Numbered from the stretch's first letter, positions 1 to 6,823 are shown. The stretch is DNA of 10,598 nucleotides from an uncultured Pseudomonadota bacterium (GCA_903895005.1 CAITSH010000236.1:1-10598); one strand, 5' to 3'. Notes: generated by a model not told the origin, from the sequence alone. Numbers and translations are program-made.

Positions 1-1352
1 CACAACACCAGCACGATGCCGATGACCGCGCCCGAAACCTCGCGCATCGCCTCGATGGAGGCCTCCTTCGCGCCCATGCGCTCTTCGCGCATCAGCCGCT
101 CCACGTTCTCCAGCACGACAATTGCGTCATCAACAACGATGCCGATCGCTAGCACCATGGCGAACAGCGTCAGCGTATTGATCGAAAACCCGAACAGCCA
201 CAAGCCGGCGAAAGTGCCGATCAATGATACCGGCACGGCGATCATCGGGATTAGCGTCGCACGCCAGCTTTGCAGGAAAACAAACACCACAAGCGCAACG
301 ATCAGCGCGGCCTCGATGATAGTGTGCGTTACCTCGGTAATAGAAGCCTGGACAAAGCGCGTCGTGTCAAAGGGCACGACATACTCGATGCCCTCGGGGA
401 AGCGCGTTTTAAGCTCGTTCATTTTCGCGGTCACAGCCTTGGACAGGTCCAATGCATTCGCGCCGGACTGCAGGAAAACCGCCATGCCGATGGTCGGCTT
501 GCCGTTGAGCGTGTTGAACGAGTCGTAGTTCTGGGCACCCAGTTCAATACGCGCGACGTCCTTGAGCCGCAGTACACCGGACGGGCCACCGGCGCGCACG
601 ATGATTTGACCGAACTGCTCGGGATCAACCAGTCGCCCACGAGCAGTAACCGTGTAAACCATACTCTGGCCCGGCAGCGAAGGTTCGGCTCCGATCTTGC
701 CCGCGGCGTACTGCGCATTTTGGGCGCTTATCGCTGCGGCAATGTCGGAGGTTGTAATTCCCAGCTGAGCCATGCGATCGGGCCGCAGCCATACCCGCAT
801 GGAGTAGTCGCGTGCACCGAAGATGGTGACATCTGCCGCGCCGGGCAGTCGCTTTAGTTCGTCCGCGACATAAAGGGCGGCGTAGTTTGAAAGGTAAAGC
901 GTGTCGTATTTCAGGCTGGGCGATGAAATGGCGACGAACAGCAGGATGTCGTTCGAACGCTTCGCTACCGTCACACCGTTACGCCGCACCTCGTCGGGCA
1001 GCCGCGGCGTGGCGAGCTGCACCCGGTTGTTGATATTGAACGTCGCCTTGTCGATGTCGGTGCCCACCTGGAAGGTGGCGGTAATCGTCACCTGTCCGTT
1101 TGAGGCGGCGCTGGAGTTGAAATACAACAGGTTCTCAACACCGGACAGTTGCTCCTCGATCGGCGACGCGACCGTTTTGGCGAGCGTCTCGGCACTGGCA
1201 CCGGGATAATTGGCGGTAATGGTGACCGTCGGCGGTGCGATTTCCGGATACTGCGCGACAGGCAGTACCTTGGCGCACACCAATCCGGCCAGCGTGATGA
1301 TGATCGCGAGCACACTGGCAAAGATTGGCCGTTCAATAAAGAATCTGGACAT
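1..1352 (-). CDS. RND multidrug efflux permease, AcrB/MexB-like (HAE1), N-terminal 450 residues, cut by window edge
   Basis: This is the inner-membrane pump of a tripartite efflux system. It exchanges protons for hydrophobic drugs and passes them to an outer-membrane channel. The visible 450 residues are the first ~43% of a protein usually about 1,040-1,060 aa long. The start MSRFFIERPIFA and the motif LPVAQYPEIAPPTV (residues ~30-43) are typical of AcrB-type pumps. TM1 spans about 10-29, the first porter-domain half runs to about 330, and TM2-TM4 follow. TM4 carries GIVVDDAIVVLENVER (404-419); D408 and D409 correspond to the proton-relay pair D407/D408 of AcrB. The ATG at 1350-1352 has a G-rich Shine-Dalgarno (GAGGGGGG) just upstream and lies 12 bp after the stop of the membrane-fusion gene, so the two are co-transcribed and probably translationally coupled. 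No frameshift is visible. The family is certain; the substrate range cannot be read from the sequence. Confidence 0.96.
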   Translation of the reverse strand, partial: MSRFFIERPIFASVLAIIITLAGLVCAKVLPVAQYPEIAPPTVTITANYPGASAETLAKTVASPIEEQLSGVENLLYFNSSAASNGQVTITATFQVGTDIDKATFNINNRVQLATPRLPDEVRRNGVTVAKRSNDILLFVAISSPSLKYDTLYLSNYAALYVADELKRLPGAADVTIFGARDYSMRVWLRPDRMAQLGITTSDIAAAISAQNAQYAAGKIGAEPSLPGQSMVYTVTARGRLVDPEQFGQIIVRAGGPSGVLRLKDVARIELGAQNYDSFNTLNGKPTIGMAVFLQSGANALDLSKAVTAKMNELKTRFPEGIEYVVPFDTTRFVQASITEVTHTIIEAALIVALVVFVFLQSWRATLIPMIAVPVSLIGTFAGLWLFGFSINTLTLFAMVLAIGIVVDDAIVVLENVERLMREERMGAKEASIEAMREVSGAVIGIVLVL

Positions 1353-1364
1353 GGCTGCCCCCCC

Positions 1365-2615
1365 TCAGCCGGCTTTTTTCGCGGCAGGATCGGCAGCGGG
1401 CGATTTTGATGCATCGCCTTTGACCGCATCCGACTTGGGAGCCCCCCCAGGCGCACCCGGAAGCTCACCCGGTGCGTGCGGCGCGACCGGCGCACCCGGA
1501 CGCAATTTGAGCAGGTTGTCGACGATCACCTTGTCACCTGCTGCAAGCCCGCCGCGAATGACCCAGTCGCGACCCAGCCAGGTGCCGGCATCGACCGGGC
1601 GCGGCGTGGCCTTGCCATCGGCGACCAACCAGACAAAGCGACCCTGGTCCGATTGCATAACTGCCGATTGCGGTACCAACACCGCCTGCTCTTCTCCCGC
1701 GACAACCTGGGCGCGAACAAACTGCCCGGGCAGCAGGGAAAGGTCGGGGTTTGCGAATTCGGCGCGCATCTGCACGGTGCCCAGCTTCGGGTCGACCGTC
1801 GACGATGTGAAATTGAGGCGGCCGTTGCCGGCAACGACCTTACCATCGGGCTGCACCAGCTTTACCTCCGCCTTTTTCGCGAGCTTGCGCAGTTGCGCGT
1901 ACTCAGATTCGGAAAAGGAAAACCGCACCCAAATCGGATTCGTTTGCGAGATCGTTGTTAGCAAGGCGCTTTCTGTGCCCGCCGTCACAAGGCTGCCCTC
2001 GGAACGCTGCGCGCGTCCGCTCACCCCGGCGATCGGTGCACTGACAACAGTATAGGAAAGATTGAGCTCGGCTTCGCGCACCTTCGCCTCAGCCGCAGCA
2101 AGCGTCGCATCCGACTGCTTTGACGTCGAAGTGGCATCGTCATATTCCTTCTGGCTGATGGCTCTTTCCGCGGCCAGCGTTTTAAGACGCGCGGACTCGC
2201 GCCGCGATTGCTCATTGCGCGCTTTTTCCTGGTCGAGTGATGCCTTGGCTTGGACAAGCGCGATTTCGTAGGGCGCACGATCAATCTGAAAGAGCACGCC
2301 CCCTGCGCGAACGACCTCGCCCTCCTGGTACAGCCGTTTTTGCACAATACCCGAGACCCGGGCGCGCACCTCGATCTCGCGTGACCCCTCGGTCTGTCCC
2401 ACTGACTCGATCAGCACCGGAACACGCTGCGGCGCAACCTGCAACACGGTAACCGGCATCGCCATACCCTGAGGCGGAGCAGCCCCCTTTTCAGTACCCT
2501 GACCACAGGCTGCCAGCAGCACGCCTGCGCCGAGGATGCAAGCCAGTCTGCGATTGGGGCTGCGTTGCCGGATTGGAAATGCGGGGGCGGTGTCGTTGCT
2601 GCGGAGGGCGGTCAT
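1365..2615 (-). CDS. RND efflux membrane-fusion (periplasmic adaptor) lipoprotein, AcrA/MexA-like
   Basis: This 416-aa adaptor links the inner-membrane RND pump to the outer-membrane channel. Residues 1-37 form a lipoprotein signal with lipobox L34-A35-A36-C37, so the mature protein would be lipid-anchored at C37; the n-region is long (~27 residues). The first lipoyl half follows (EVRARVSGIVQ... at ~82-92, with EGEV ~98-101). An alpha-helical hairpin rich in K/E/R/A covers about 118-188, the second lipoyl half starts near SYTVVSAPIAG, and the beta-barrel region includes TNPIWVRFSFSE and SLLPGQFVRAQV. The membrane-proximal region ends at DNLLKLRPGAPV. After about 375 comes a 40-residue Pro/Ala/Gly/Lys tail without predicted fold. 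The ATG at 2615 is preceded by AAGGAAG about 9 nt upstream. It is the first gene of the operon and reads divergently from the TetR regulator. Confidence 0.95.
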   Translation of the reverse strand: MTALRSNDTAPAFPIRQRSPNRRLACILGAGVLLAACGQGTEKGAAPPQGMAMPVTVLQVAPQRVPVLIESVGQTEGSREIEVRARVSGIVQKRLYQEGEVVRAGGVLFQIDRAPYEIALVQAKASLDQEKARNEQSRRESARLKTLAAERAISQKEYDDATSTSKQSDATLAAAEAKVREAELNLSYTVVSAPIAGVSGRAQRSEGSLVTAGTESALLTTISQTNPIWVRFSFSESEYAQLRKLAKKAEVKLVQPDGKVVAGNGRLNFTSSTVDPKLGTVQMRAEFANPDLSLLPGQFVRAQVVAGEEQAVLVPQSAVMQSDQGRFVWLVADGKATPRPVDAGTWLGRDWVIRGGLAAGDKVIVDNLLKLRPGAPVAPHAPGELPGAPGGAPKSDAVKGDASKSPAADPAAKKAG

Positions 2616-2682
2616 GGCGAGGGGCTTCCTTCAATCTGAAGCGGCGCGTTCAGGATCACTGCCGCAGCCGGTGGGAATGTGC

Positions 2683-2714
2683 TTGACGGATCAGCGCCAA
2701 ACGGGTGATATAAT
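2683..2714 (+). promoter_or_regulatory. promoter of the TetR/AcrR-type regulator gene, extended -10
   Basis: A perfect TATAAT lies at 2709-2714 and is preceded by TG at 2706-2707, giving an extended -10 (TGnTATAAT). TTGACG at 2683-2688 is a possible -35, but the spacer is 20 bp, so the extended -10 probably carries most of the strength. Transcription would begin around 2721, inside the operator palindrome, which implies autorepression. The leader to the ATG at 2817 is about 95 nt. Confidence 0.65.
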
Positions 2715-2739
2715 ACATACATTCGTGTATGTATGTAAA
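2710..2739 (-). promoter_or_regulatory. sigma70-type promoter of the efflux operon
   Basis: On the minus strand, TTTACA (2739-2734, five of six matches to TTGACA) is followed by an 18-bp spacer and TATTAT (2715-2710, five of six). Transcription would start near 2703, giving a leader of about 88 nt before the membrane-fusion ATG at 2615. The spacer is filled almost entirely by the TetR operator, so repressor binding would block RNA polymerase directly. The elements were read by eye; the start site is an inference. Confidence 0.7.
2714..2737. promoter_or_regulatory. AcrR-type TetR operator palindrome between divergent promoters
   Basis: A perfect 9-bp inverted repeat, TACATACAT (2714-2722) and ATGTATGTA (2729-2737), flanks the 6-bp centre TCGTGT. 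As I remember the E. coli AcrR site, 22 of the 24 positions are identical; the differences are at the 11th and 15th bases. The palindrome covers the last base of the regulator's -10 and its likely start site, and fills the spacer between -35 and -10 of the efflux promoter. One bound repressor could therefore silence both directions. The ligand is expected to be the 2817-3467 product. Confidence 0.85.
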
Positions 2740-2816
2740 GGATGCGCATCAGGCATTTCGCGCAGCAAGGCGCCCCGCGGGATAGGCGTTCGACAATACA
2801 TTTTTAAAAGGCGTAA

Positions 2817-3467
2817 ATGGCACGACGCACAAAGGAAGAGGCGCTTGAGACCCGGGATCATATTCTCGATACCGCGGAACAGGTGTTCAGCCAAAAGGGC
2901 GTTTCACGCTCCTCGCTCGCCGATATCGCGACCGCGGCAGGACTGACCCGCGGGGCCATTTACTGGCATTTTCGCAACAAGGCGGATCTTTTCCAGGCCA
3001 TGATGGACAGGGTGGTGATGCCGATGGAGCAGATGACCGCGCGCGCCGGCCTCGCTACCCACGATGATCCGCTCGCCTTCGTGCGTGAATGCGCATTGCA
3101 TGTGCTCGAACGCCTAACCAGCGACAAGCAATGCCAGCGCGTTTTCGAAATCAGTGCCCACAAATGCGAGTATGTGGACGAAATGCGACAACTTCGCGAC
3201 CGGCATATCGAATGCCGGACCGACTGCCTTGAACAAATCGAGATCGGCTTTCGCAATGCTGCGAGCCGGGGTCTGATCGCCCCGGGGGTCAACACCCGCT
3301 ATGCCGCGGTGGGCCTGCACGCACTGGTCGACGGACTGATCATGAACTGGGTGCTCGATCCGAAATACCTCGCCCTTGCCAAGGCGGCCGCCCCTTTGAT
3401 CGATAATTACATTGATGGACTGCGGCCGCGCACTCCGGCGCGACGCGGGGTGCTGAAGAAAATCTGA
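2817..3467 (+). CDS. TetR-family transcriptional repressor, AcrR/TtgR/MtrR type
   Basis: This 216-aa one-component regulator should repress its own gene and the divergent efflux operon, and release DNA when it binds a hydrophobic ligand. The N-terminus MARRTKEEALETR is the signature opening of AcrR, TtgR and MtrR proteins. The TetR helix-turn-helix lies at about 33-53 (SLADIATAAGLTRGAIYWHF, followed by RNKADLF). The all-helical ligand-binding and dimerisation domain (~70-205) resembles the MAATS-type C-terminal domain of AcrR. It contains several cysteines in the middle (...KQCQRVFEISAHKCEY...). The length equals that of AcrR (215 aa). AAAAGG at 2806-2811 gives a Shine-Dalgarno about 5 nt before the ATG. 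The context (divergent AcrA/AcrB genes and a matching operator) makes the assignment strong; the inducing compound is unknown. Confidence 0.95.
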   Translation: MARRTKEEALETRDHILDTAEQVFSQKGVSRSSLADIATAAGLTRGAIYWHFRNKADLFQAMMDRVVMPMEQMTARAGLATHDDPLAFVRECALHVLERLTSDKQCQRVFEISAHKCEYVDEMRQLRDRHIECRTDCLEQIEIGFRNAASRGLIAPGVNTRYAAVGLHALVDGLIMNWVLDPKYLALAKAAAPLIDNYIDGLRPRTPARRGVLKKI

Positions 3468-3474
3468 GTCGCAG

Positions 3475-3505
3475 AAAAAAAACGGCGAACCGAGGTTCGC
3501 CGTTT
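3475..3505 (-). terminator. Rho-independent terminator of the aminotransferase gene, shared hairpin with the convergent regulator
   Basis: An 11-bp perfect stem, AAACGGCGAAC (3480-3490) and GTTCGCCGTTT (3495-3505), surrounds the loop CGAG. Read on the minus strand, the hairpin is followed by a run of eight T (opposite A 3475-3482, partly within the stem), a classic intrinsic terminator 21 nt past the aminotransferase stop codon. In the plus direction the hairpin sits 12 nt after the TetR stop but has only a short T stretch, so it would work less well that way. Confidence 0.88.
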
Positions 3506-3525
3506 CAGCTTCCGTTTGCGCGGAA

Positions 3526-5046
3526 TTACGCGGCGCGCTTTTTCTCAGCCTGCTTCAATGCGGCTGCCTTGGCATGAAGTTGCGCGTAGGCCTGGTGCGC
3601 AGCACCTTCGGCATCGCCAACATGAATCGGCAAACCCATGTCCGACAGCACTGAACCAAGCGCCGACAGGCACAGCATGACGTTCTCGGGCTTGCACGAG
3701 TAGCCCATAAGGCCGATACGCCAGATTTTGCCGGCGAGTGGTCCGAGTCCAGCACCGATCTCAAGATTGAACTCGTTAAGCAGGGTTTTGCGTACCTCGG
3801 CTTCGCGCGCCATGATGCTCTCCGGGATGTGGATCGCGTTCATTTGCGGCAGGCGGGCCGATTCCTTGACGAGGAACTTGAGGCCCATCGCCTCAAGGCC
3901 GGCGAGCAGCGCGAGATGGTGGCGGGTGTGGCGTGCCCAGGAATTCTCAATGCCCTCTTCTTTAAGGATCAGCAAGGCTTCATGCAAGGCATAGAGGCTG
4001 TTGGTCGGGGCGGTGTGGTGGTAGGTACGGCTGGTATTGCCCCAGTAGCCGGTCAGCAGGTTCATGTCCATGAACCAGGAATGGATTTTATCCTTGCGTG
4101 CCTTCACATGATCGACAACGCGGTCGGAGAAAGTCACCGGGGACAGGCCCGGTGTGCACGACAGGCACTTCTGGCTGGCCGAATAGGCGGCGTCGATTTT
4201 CCACTCGTCCACCAGCACCGGGGTACCGGCGAGCGAAGTGACGCAATCGACGATGGCGAGCGCGTTGTACTTGTGGGCGATCTCCACGAGCGTCTTGGCA
4301 TCCGATTGCACGCCAGTGGAGGTTTCGGCGTGGATGAAGGCGATCACACGCACGTCAGGGTTTTTCTTCAGCGCGTCCTCGAGCTTTTGCGGGTCAATCG
4401 GCTCGCCCCAGGCATCTTCAACAACGATCGGGATGCCACCGGCGCGCTCGACGTTCTCGATCATGCGCCCGCCAAACACGCCGTTACGGCAGACAATAAC
4501 CTTGTCGCCGGGGGCCACCATGTTTACGAAGCAAAACTCCATGCCGACGGAGCCCGGTCCGGACACGGGAAACGTAAGTTGGTTCTTAGTCTGATATACG
4601 TAGCGCAGCAGGCCCTTCAGTTCTTCCATCATCTCGACGAATATCGGGTCGAGATAGCCGATCGCGGGCAGGCTCATCGCGGCCATGACACGTGGATTGA
4701 TCTCCGACGGGCCGGGGCCGAGCAGGGTGCGCTGCGGCGGGTGAAATGAGGAAATGCGTTTTACGGGAGCGTAGTCGTTCATGGCGTCACCTTGCAGGGG
4801 GGATCCGAAAAGATTGTCATCGTCACCGCGCGATTTCACGCGGATGGGTTTCATTGTGGCGGCCTCGTTGAGCACTTCGATGGCGGCAACGCGGCCTTCC
4901 GTCACATGCTCCACTTCCATGGCCCAGCGCGAGGGCACATAGCCGCACTTGACCCAGTTGTTGACCACGGCGCGATCGAGTCGAAAGCGGCGCGCGACTT
5001 CGGCTTGGCTGCCGAATATGGCGACGAGACGTTCAGCACAATTCAT
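3526..5046 (-). CDS. Class V PLP aminotransferase (serine/alanine-glyoxylate type) with N-terminal Cro/YdaS-like helix-turn-helix
   Basis: The main body (residues ~95-485) is a fold-type I PLP enzyme of the serine-glyoxylate/alanine-glyoxylate aminotransferase family, which transfers an amino group to glyoxylate. Visible landmarks are LLGPGPSEINPRV (108-120), GPGS (163-166, phosphate cup), D267 in AIVDCVTSLAG (PLP nitrogen), the Schiff-base lysine K293 in SASQKCLS, YHHTAPTNSLYALHEAL (342-358), and R443 in WRIGLMGYS (substrate carboxylate). The family is usually 380-410 aa; here there are 88 extra residues in front. Residues 1-62 read as a Cro/YdaS-like DNA-binding fold, followed by a charged linker (63-88). 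I keep the 5046 ATG because the only good promoter lies directly upstream of it and the frame is open throughout. The ATG at 4782 (M89, MNDYAPVKR) has a real Shine-Dalgarno and would give a normal 418-aa enzyme, so both products are possible. A tail rich in Ala/Lys closes the protein. The gene stands alone between ttcA and the terminator. Confidence 0.88.
   Translation of the reverse strand: MNCAERLVAIFGSQAEVARRFRLDRAVVNNWVKCGYVPSRWAMEVEHVTEGRVAAIEVLNEAATMKPIRVKSRGDDDNLFGSPLQGDAMNDYAPVKRISSFHPPQRTLLGPGPSEINPRVMAAMSLPAIGYLDPIFVEMMEELKGLLRYVYQTKNQLTFPVSGPGSVGMEFCFVNMVAPGDKVIVCRNGVFGGRMIENVERAGGIPIVVEDAWGEPIDPQKLEDALKKNPDVRVIAFIHAETSTGVQSDAKTLVEIAHKYNALAIVDCVTSLAGTPVLVDEWKIDAAYSASQKCLSCTPGLSPVTFSDRVVDHVKARKDKIHSWFMDMNLLTGYWGNTSRTYHHTAPTNSLYALHEALLILKEEGIENSWARHTRHHLALLAGLEAMGLKFLVKESARLPQMNAIHIPESIMAREAEVRKTLLNEFNLEIGAGLGPLAGKIWRIGLMGYSCKPENVMLCLSALGSVLSDMGLPIHVGDAEGAAHQAYAQLHAKAAALKQAEKKRAA
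4780..4793 (-). promoter_or_regulatory. Internal Shine-Dalgarno and alternative ATG of the aminotransferase
   Basis: On the minus strand, AAGGTGA (4793-4787) precedes an in-frame ATG (4782-4780) by 4 nt, or 7 nt counted from the AAGG core. It lies exactly where family members normally begin. The upstream ATG at 5046 has no Shine-Dalgarno, so this site decides between a 506-aa fusion and a 418-aa enzyme, or allows both. Confidence 0.65.
4861..5046 (-). other. Cro/YdaS-like helix-turn-helix domain at the head of the aminotransferase frame
   Basis: Residues 1-62 of the 506-aa frame match the pattern of Cro/YdaS-type DNA-binding domains: AERLVAIFGSQAEVARRF (helices 1-2), the turn and recognition helix LDRAVVNNWVKCGYVPSRW, then AMEVEHVTEGRVAAIEVLN. 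The 'FGSQ..VAR' helix, the 'V..W...G.VP' recognition segment and the trailing 'R..A.EVL' are usual in small phage-type repressors and antitoxin-like proteins of about 70 aa. Here no stop codon follows. Homology is judged by eye. It could be a true fused domain, or a small gene whose stop was lost. Confidence 0.7.
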
Positions 5047-5053
5047 TGGCCGA

Positions 5054-5082
5054 ATTTTACAGTGTAAAACTCAATTTGACAA
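5054..5082 (-). promoter_or_regulatory. sigma70 promoter of the HTH-aminotransferase gene, predicted leaderless transcript
   Basis: On the minus strand, TTGTCA (5082-5077, five of six) and TAAAAT (5059-5054, five of six) are separated by the optimal 17 bp. Six to seven bases downstream of the -10 is A5047 or A5046, the latter being the A of the first ATG. The predicted mRNA therefore begins on or one base before the start codon, with no room for a Shine-Dalgarno. The promoter sits in the 60-bp gap behind ttcA. Confidence 0.72.
5055..5069. promoter_or_regulatory. Perfect 15-bp palindrome overlapping the -10 box, candidate operator
   Basis: TTTTACA (5055-5061), one central base (G5062) and TGTAAAA (5063-5069) form a perfect inverted repeat. 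It covers five bases of the -10 hexamer and the adjoining spacer of the HTH-aminotransferase promoter. Such placement is typical of a repressor site. The protein that binds is unknown; the helix-turn-helix encoded immediately downstream is the obvious candidate (inference). Confidence 0.6.
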
Positions 5083-5106
5083 ACCGCGCACGTCACACCG
5101 CAGCAA

Positions 5107-6012
5107 TCAGGTTGCGGTTGGTTTCAGCGCGAAGACCTTCTTCGACGAATCGGAATAATCTTCTTCAGAATCAAAGGCTTTATCCCCATCCTCGGAGACC
5201 TCGCCGGACGCATGGACCGTGGCAAAATCAAACAGACTTGAATCCATCAAATGGGAAGGACGGACGTTGGAGAGGCTGCGGAAAATGCTTTCCACTCGCC
5301 CCGGAAAGCGCTTTTCCCAATCCTGAAGCATGGATTTGATCTGTTTCCGCTGCAAAGTGGCCTGGGACCCGCATAAATCGCAGGGAATGATGGGGAACTG
5401 CTTCTCCAATGCGTAGGCTTCCAGATCCTCTTCCCTGACGTAAGCGAGGGGCCGGATCACCACGTGCCGACCGTCGTCAGACACCAGTTTAGGGGGCATG
5501 GCCTTTAGTTTGCCGCCGTGGAACATGTTCAAAAACAGCGTCTCAAGAATATCGTCGCGGTGGTGCCCGAGCGCGATCTTGGTCGCCCCCAGCTCACCGG
5601 CCACACGATAGAGCACCCCGCGGCGCAGCCGCGAGCACAACGAACACATCGTCTTGCCCTCGGGAATCAGTCGCTTGACCGTCGAATACGTGTCCTGCAC
5701 TGCGATATGGAAGGGAATGCCAAGCGCGGTGAGGTATTCCGGGAGTACATGCTCGGGAAAGCCCGGATGGCGCTGGTCCAAGTTGACCGCCACCAGTTCG
5801 AAGGGCACAGGCGCCTTTTCGCGCAACCTCATCAACACATCGAGCAATCCGTAACTGTCCTTGCCGCCGGACAGGCACACCATGATGCGGTCACCAGCTT
5901 CGATCATGTTGAAATCACCGACCGCCTGGCCGACCTGGCGGCGCAGGCGCTTGGCAAGCTTGTTCGCTTCGTACTGCTCTTTTTGCGGACGGACGATGTC
6001 GGGGGCGTTCAT
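5107..6012 (-). CDS. ttcA: tRNA 2-thiocytidine(32) synthetase TtcA
   Basis: TtcA is a cytoplasmic ATP-dependent enzyme that replaces the oxygen at position 2 of cytidine 32 in certain tRNAs with sulfur, using a [4Fe-4S] cluster. The 301-aa sequence has the PP-loop SGGKDS at 48-53 (adenylation site), a CSLC pair (C123, C126) and the CDLCGSQ motif (C211-Q217), which together supply the cluster cysteines. It also has the family motif [26 protein letters not shown] (149-174) and the conserved [10 protein letters not shown] near the C-terminus. The end carries an acidic stretch ([16 protein letters not shown]) that varies between species. It starts 10 bp after the stop of the pteridine reductase gene, with no clear Shine-Dalgarno, so it is probably translationally coupled. 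Length and motifs are complete. Confidence 0.97.
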   Translation of the reverse strand: MNAPDIVRPQKEQYEANKLAKRLRRQVGQAVGDFNMIEAGDRIMVCLSGGKDSYGLLDVLMRLREKAPVPFELVAVNLDQRHPGFPEHVLPEYLTALGIPFHIAVQDTYSTVKRLIPEGKTMCSLCSRLRRGVLYRVAGELGATKIALGHHRDDILETLFLNMFHGGKLKAMPPKLVSDDGRHVVIRPLAYVREEDLEAYALEKQFPIIPCDLCGSQATLQRKQIKSMLQDWEKRFPGRVESIFRSLSNVRPSHLMDSSLFDFATVHASGEVSEDGDKAFDSEEDYSDSSKKVFALKPTAT

Positions 6013-6022
6013 GGTTGCATCA

Positions 6023-6772
6023 TCAGATATTCACGCTGCGACCGCCGTCAACGGCGAGGATTTGGCCGGTCACGTAGGGGGCCTCGGCTATAAAGTAAAA
6101 AACCGCACGCGCGATATCATCAGGCTCTCCCGAGCGCTTGAGCAGCGTATGCGAAAGAATCCGCTGGCGTGACACTTCATCGAAGGAATCGTCTTCGGGC
6201 CATAGAATGGGGCCCGGGGCAACGCCGTTGACCCGGATTTCCGGCCCCAACTCGCGCGCCAGAGATCGCGTCAGGCCGGCCAAGCCGGCTTTGGCAATGC
6301 TATAAACGACAAAATTCTTCAGTGGCCGCTCGGCGTGGATGTCGGTGATATTGACGATGCAGCCGCCGGTTTTTCTGAGGTGCGGCGCCGCGGCCTGGGA
6401 CAAAAACAGCGGGGCCTTCAGGTTGGTGCCGATCAGGTCGTCCCAGTGACCCTGCGTGATATCACCAAGCGGAGTGGGGAAAAAACTCGATGCGTTATTG
6501 ACCAGCGCATCGATACGATCGAAACGGGAAACACTATTGCGGATGATTTGCGCCAATCCGTCGATGTCGAGCAGATCGGCCTGCACCAGGGCAACGGAGT
6601 CTGCGCGCACGGCGCACAGCTCCGCCTGAAGCGCAAGCGCGTCGGGCTCGGCACTTTTGTAGTGGAGCATGAGTGCCGCACCGGCCGCGTGCAACCGGCG
6701 TGCGATGGCCGCACCGACGCGCCTCGCCCCGCCGGTAACAACGACCACCTTGCCCGCAAGAATCTGTTCCAT
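6023..6772 (-). CDS. Pteridine reductase (FolM/PTR1-like short-chain dehydrogenase)
   Basis: This is a 249-aa NADPH-dependent SDR enzyme expected to reduce dihydropterins or dihydrofolate to the tetrahydro form. The nucleotide-binding motif is TGGARRVG (13-20), where the Arg preceding the last Gly is typical of pteridine reductases and favours NADPH. NNASSF (92-97), Y157 and K161 of YSIAK, and the closing [11 protein letters not shown] are all present. The usual catalytic Ser is replaced by Asp (D144 in NITDIHAE), 13 residues before the Tyr, as in PTR1 and FolM; this separates it from ordinary 3-oxoacyl-ACP reductases. I chose the ATG at 6772 because SDRs start a few residues before the first strand. 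The frame is open to a GTG at 6814 and an ATG at 6805, with GGAGG only 2 nt before the latter, so up to 14 more residues are possible. It heads a two-gene unit with ttcA and is divergent from the MidA-type gene. Confidence 0.9.
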   Translation of the reverse strand: MEQILAGKVVVVTGGARRVGAAIARRLHAAGAALMLHYKSAEPDALALQAELCAVRADSVALVQADLLDIDGLAQIIRNSVSRFDRIDALVNNASSFFPTPLGDITQGHWDDLIGTNLKAPLFLSQAAAPHLRKTGGCIVNITDIHAERPLKNFVVYSIAKAGLAGLTRSLARELGPEIRVNGVAPGPILWPEDDSFDEVSRQRILSHTLLKRSGEPDDIARAVFYFIAEAPYVTGQILAVDGGRSVNI

Positions 6773-6823
6773 AGTGTTGTGGATTCTACCGGATTGGCTC
6801 ACCATCTCCTCCACAGCCCCATC

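Noticed and set aside
1210..2055. A 281-codon plus-strand ORF opposite the efflux adaptor and pump start.
   Set aside because: The translation is Ser/Pro/Thr-rich with no motif; the minus strand here encodes recognisable AcrA and AcrB homologues.
3829..4749. A 306-codon plus-strand ORF opposite the aminotransferase gene.
   Set aside because: It is a shadow frame created by GC-rich codon bias on the opposite strand. It has no recognisable domain and lies wholly within a gene with intact catalytic residues.
6773..6814. Longer starts (ATG 6805 or GTG 6814) for the pteridine reductase.
   Set aside because: They would add up to 14 residues (MEEMVSQSGRIHNT) before the first SDR strand without similarity to the family, and the Shine-Dalgarno-like GGAGG is too close to ATG 6805. 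They remain possible, but 6772 fits better.
6335..6823. The methyltransferase frame is open far upstream, giving a 552-codon plus-strand ORF.
   Set aside because: This part is antisense to the pteridine reductase, whose motifs are clear, and its translation is low-quality Arg/His/Gly-rich sequence. Family members begin near MNLPEPSAEA at 6824.
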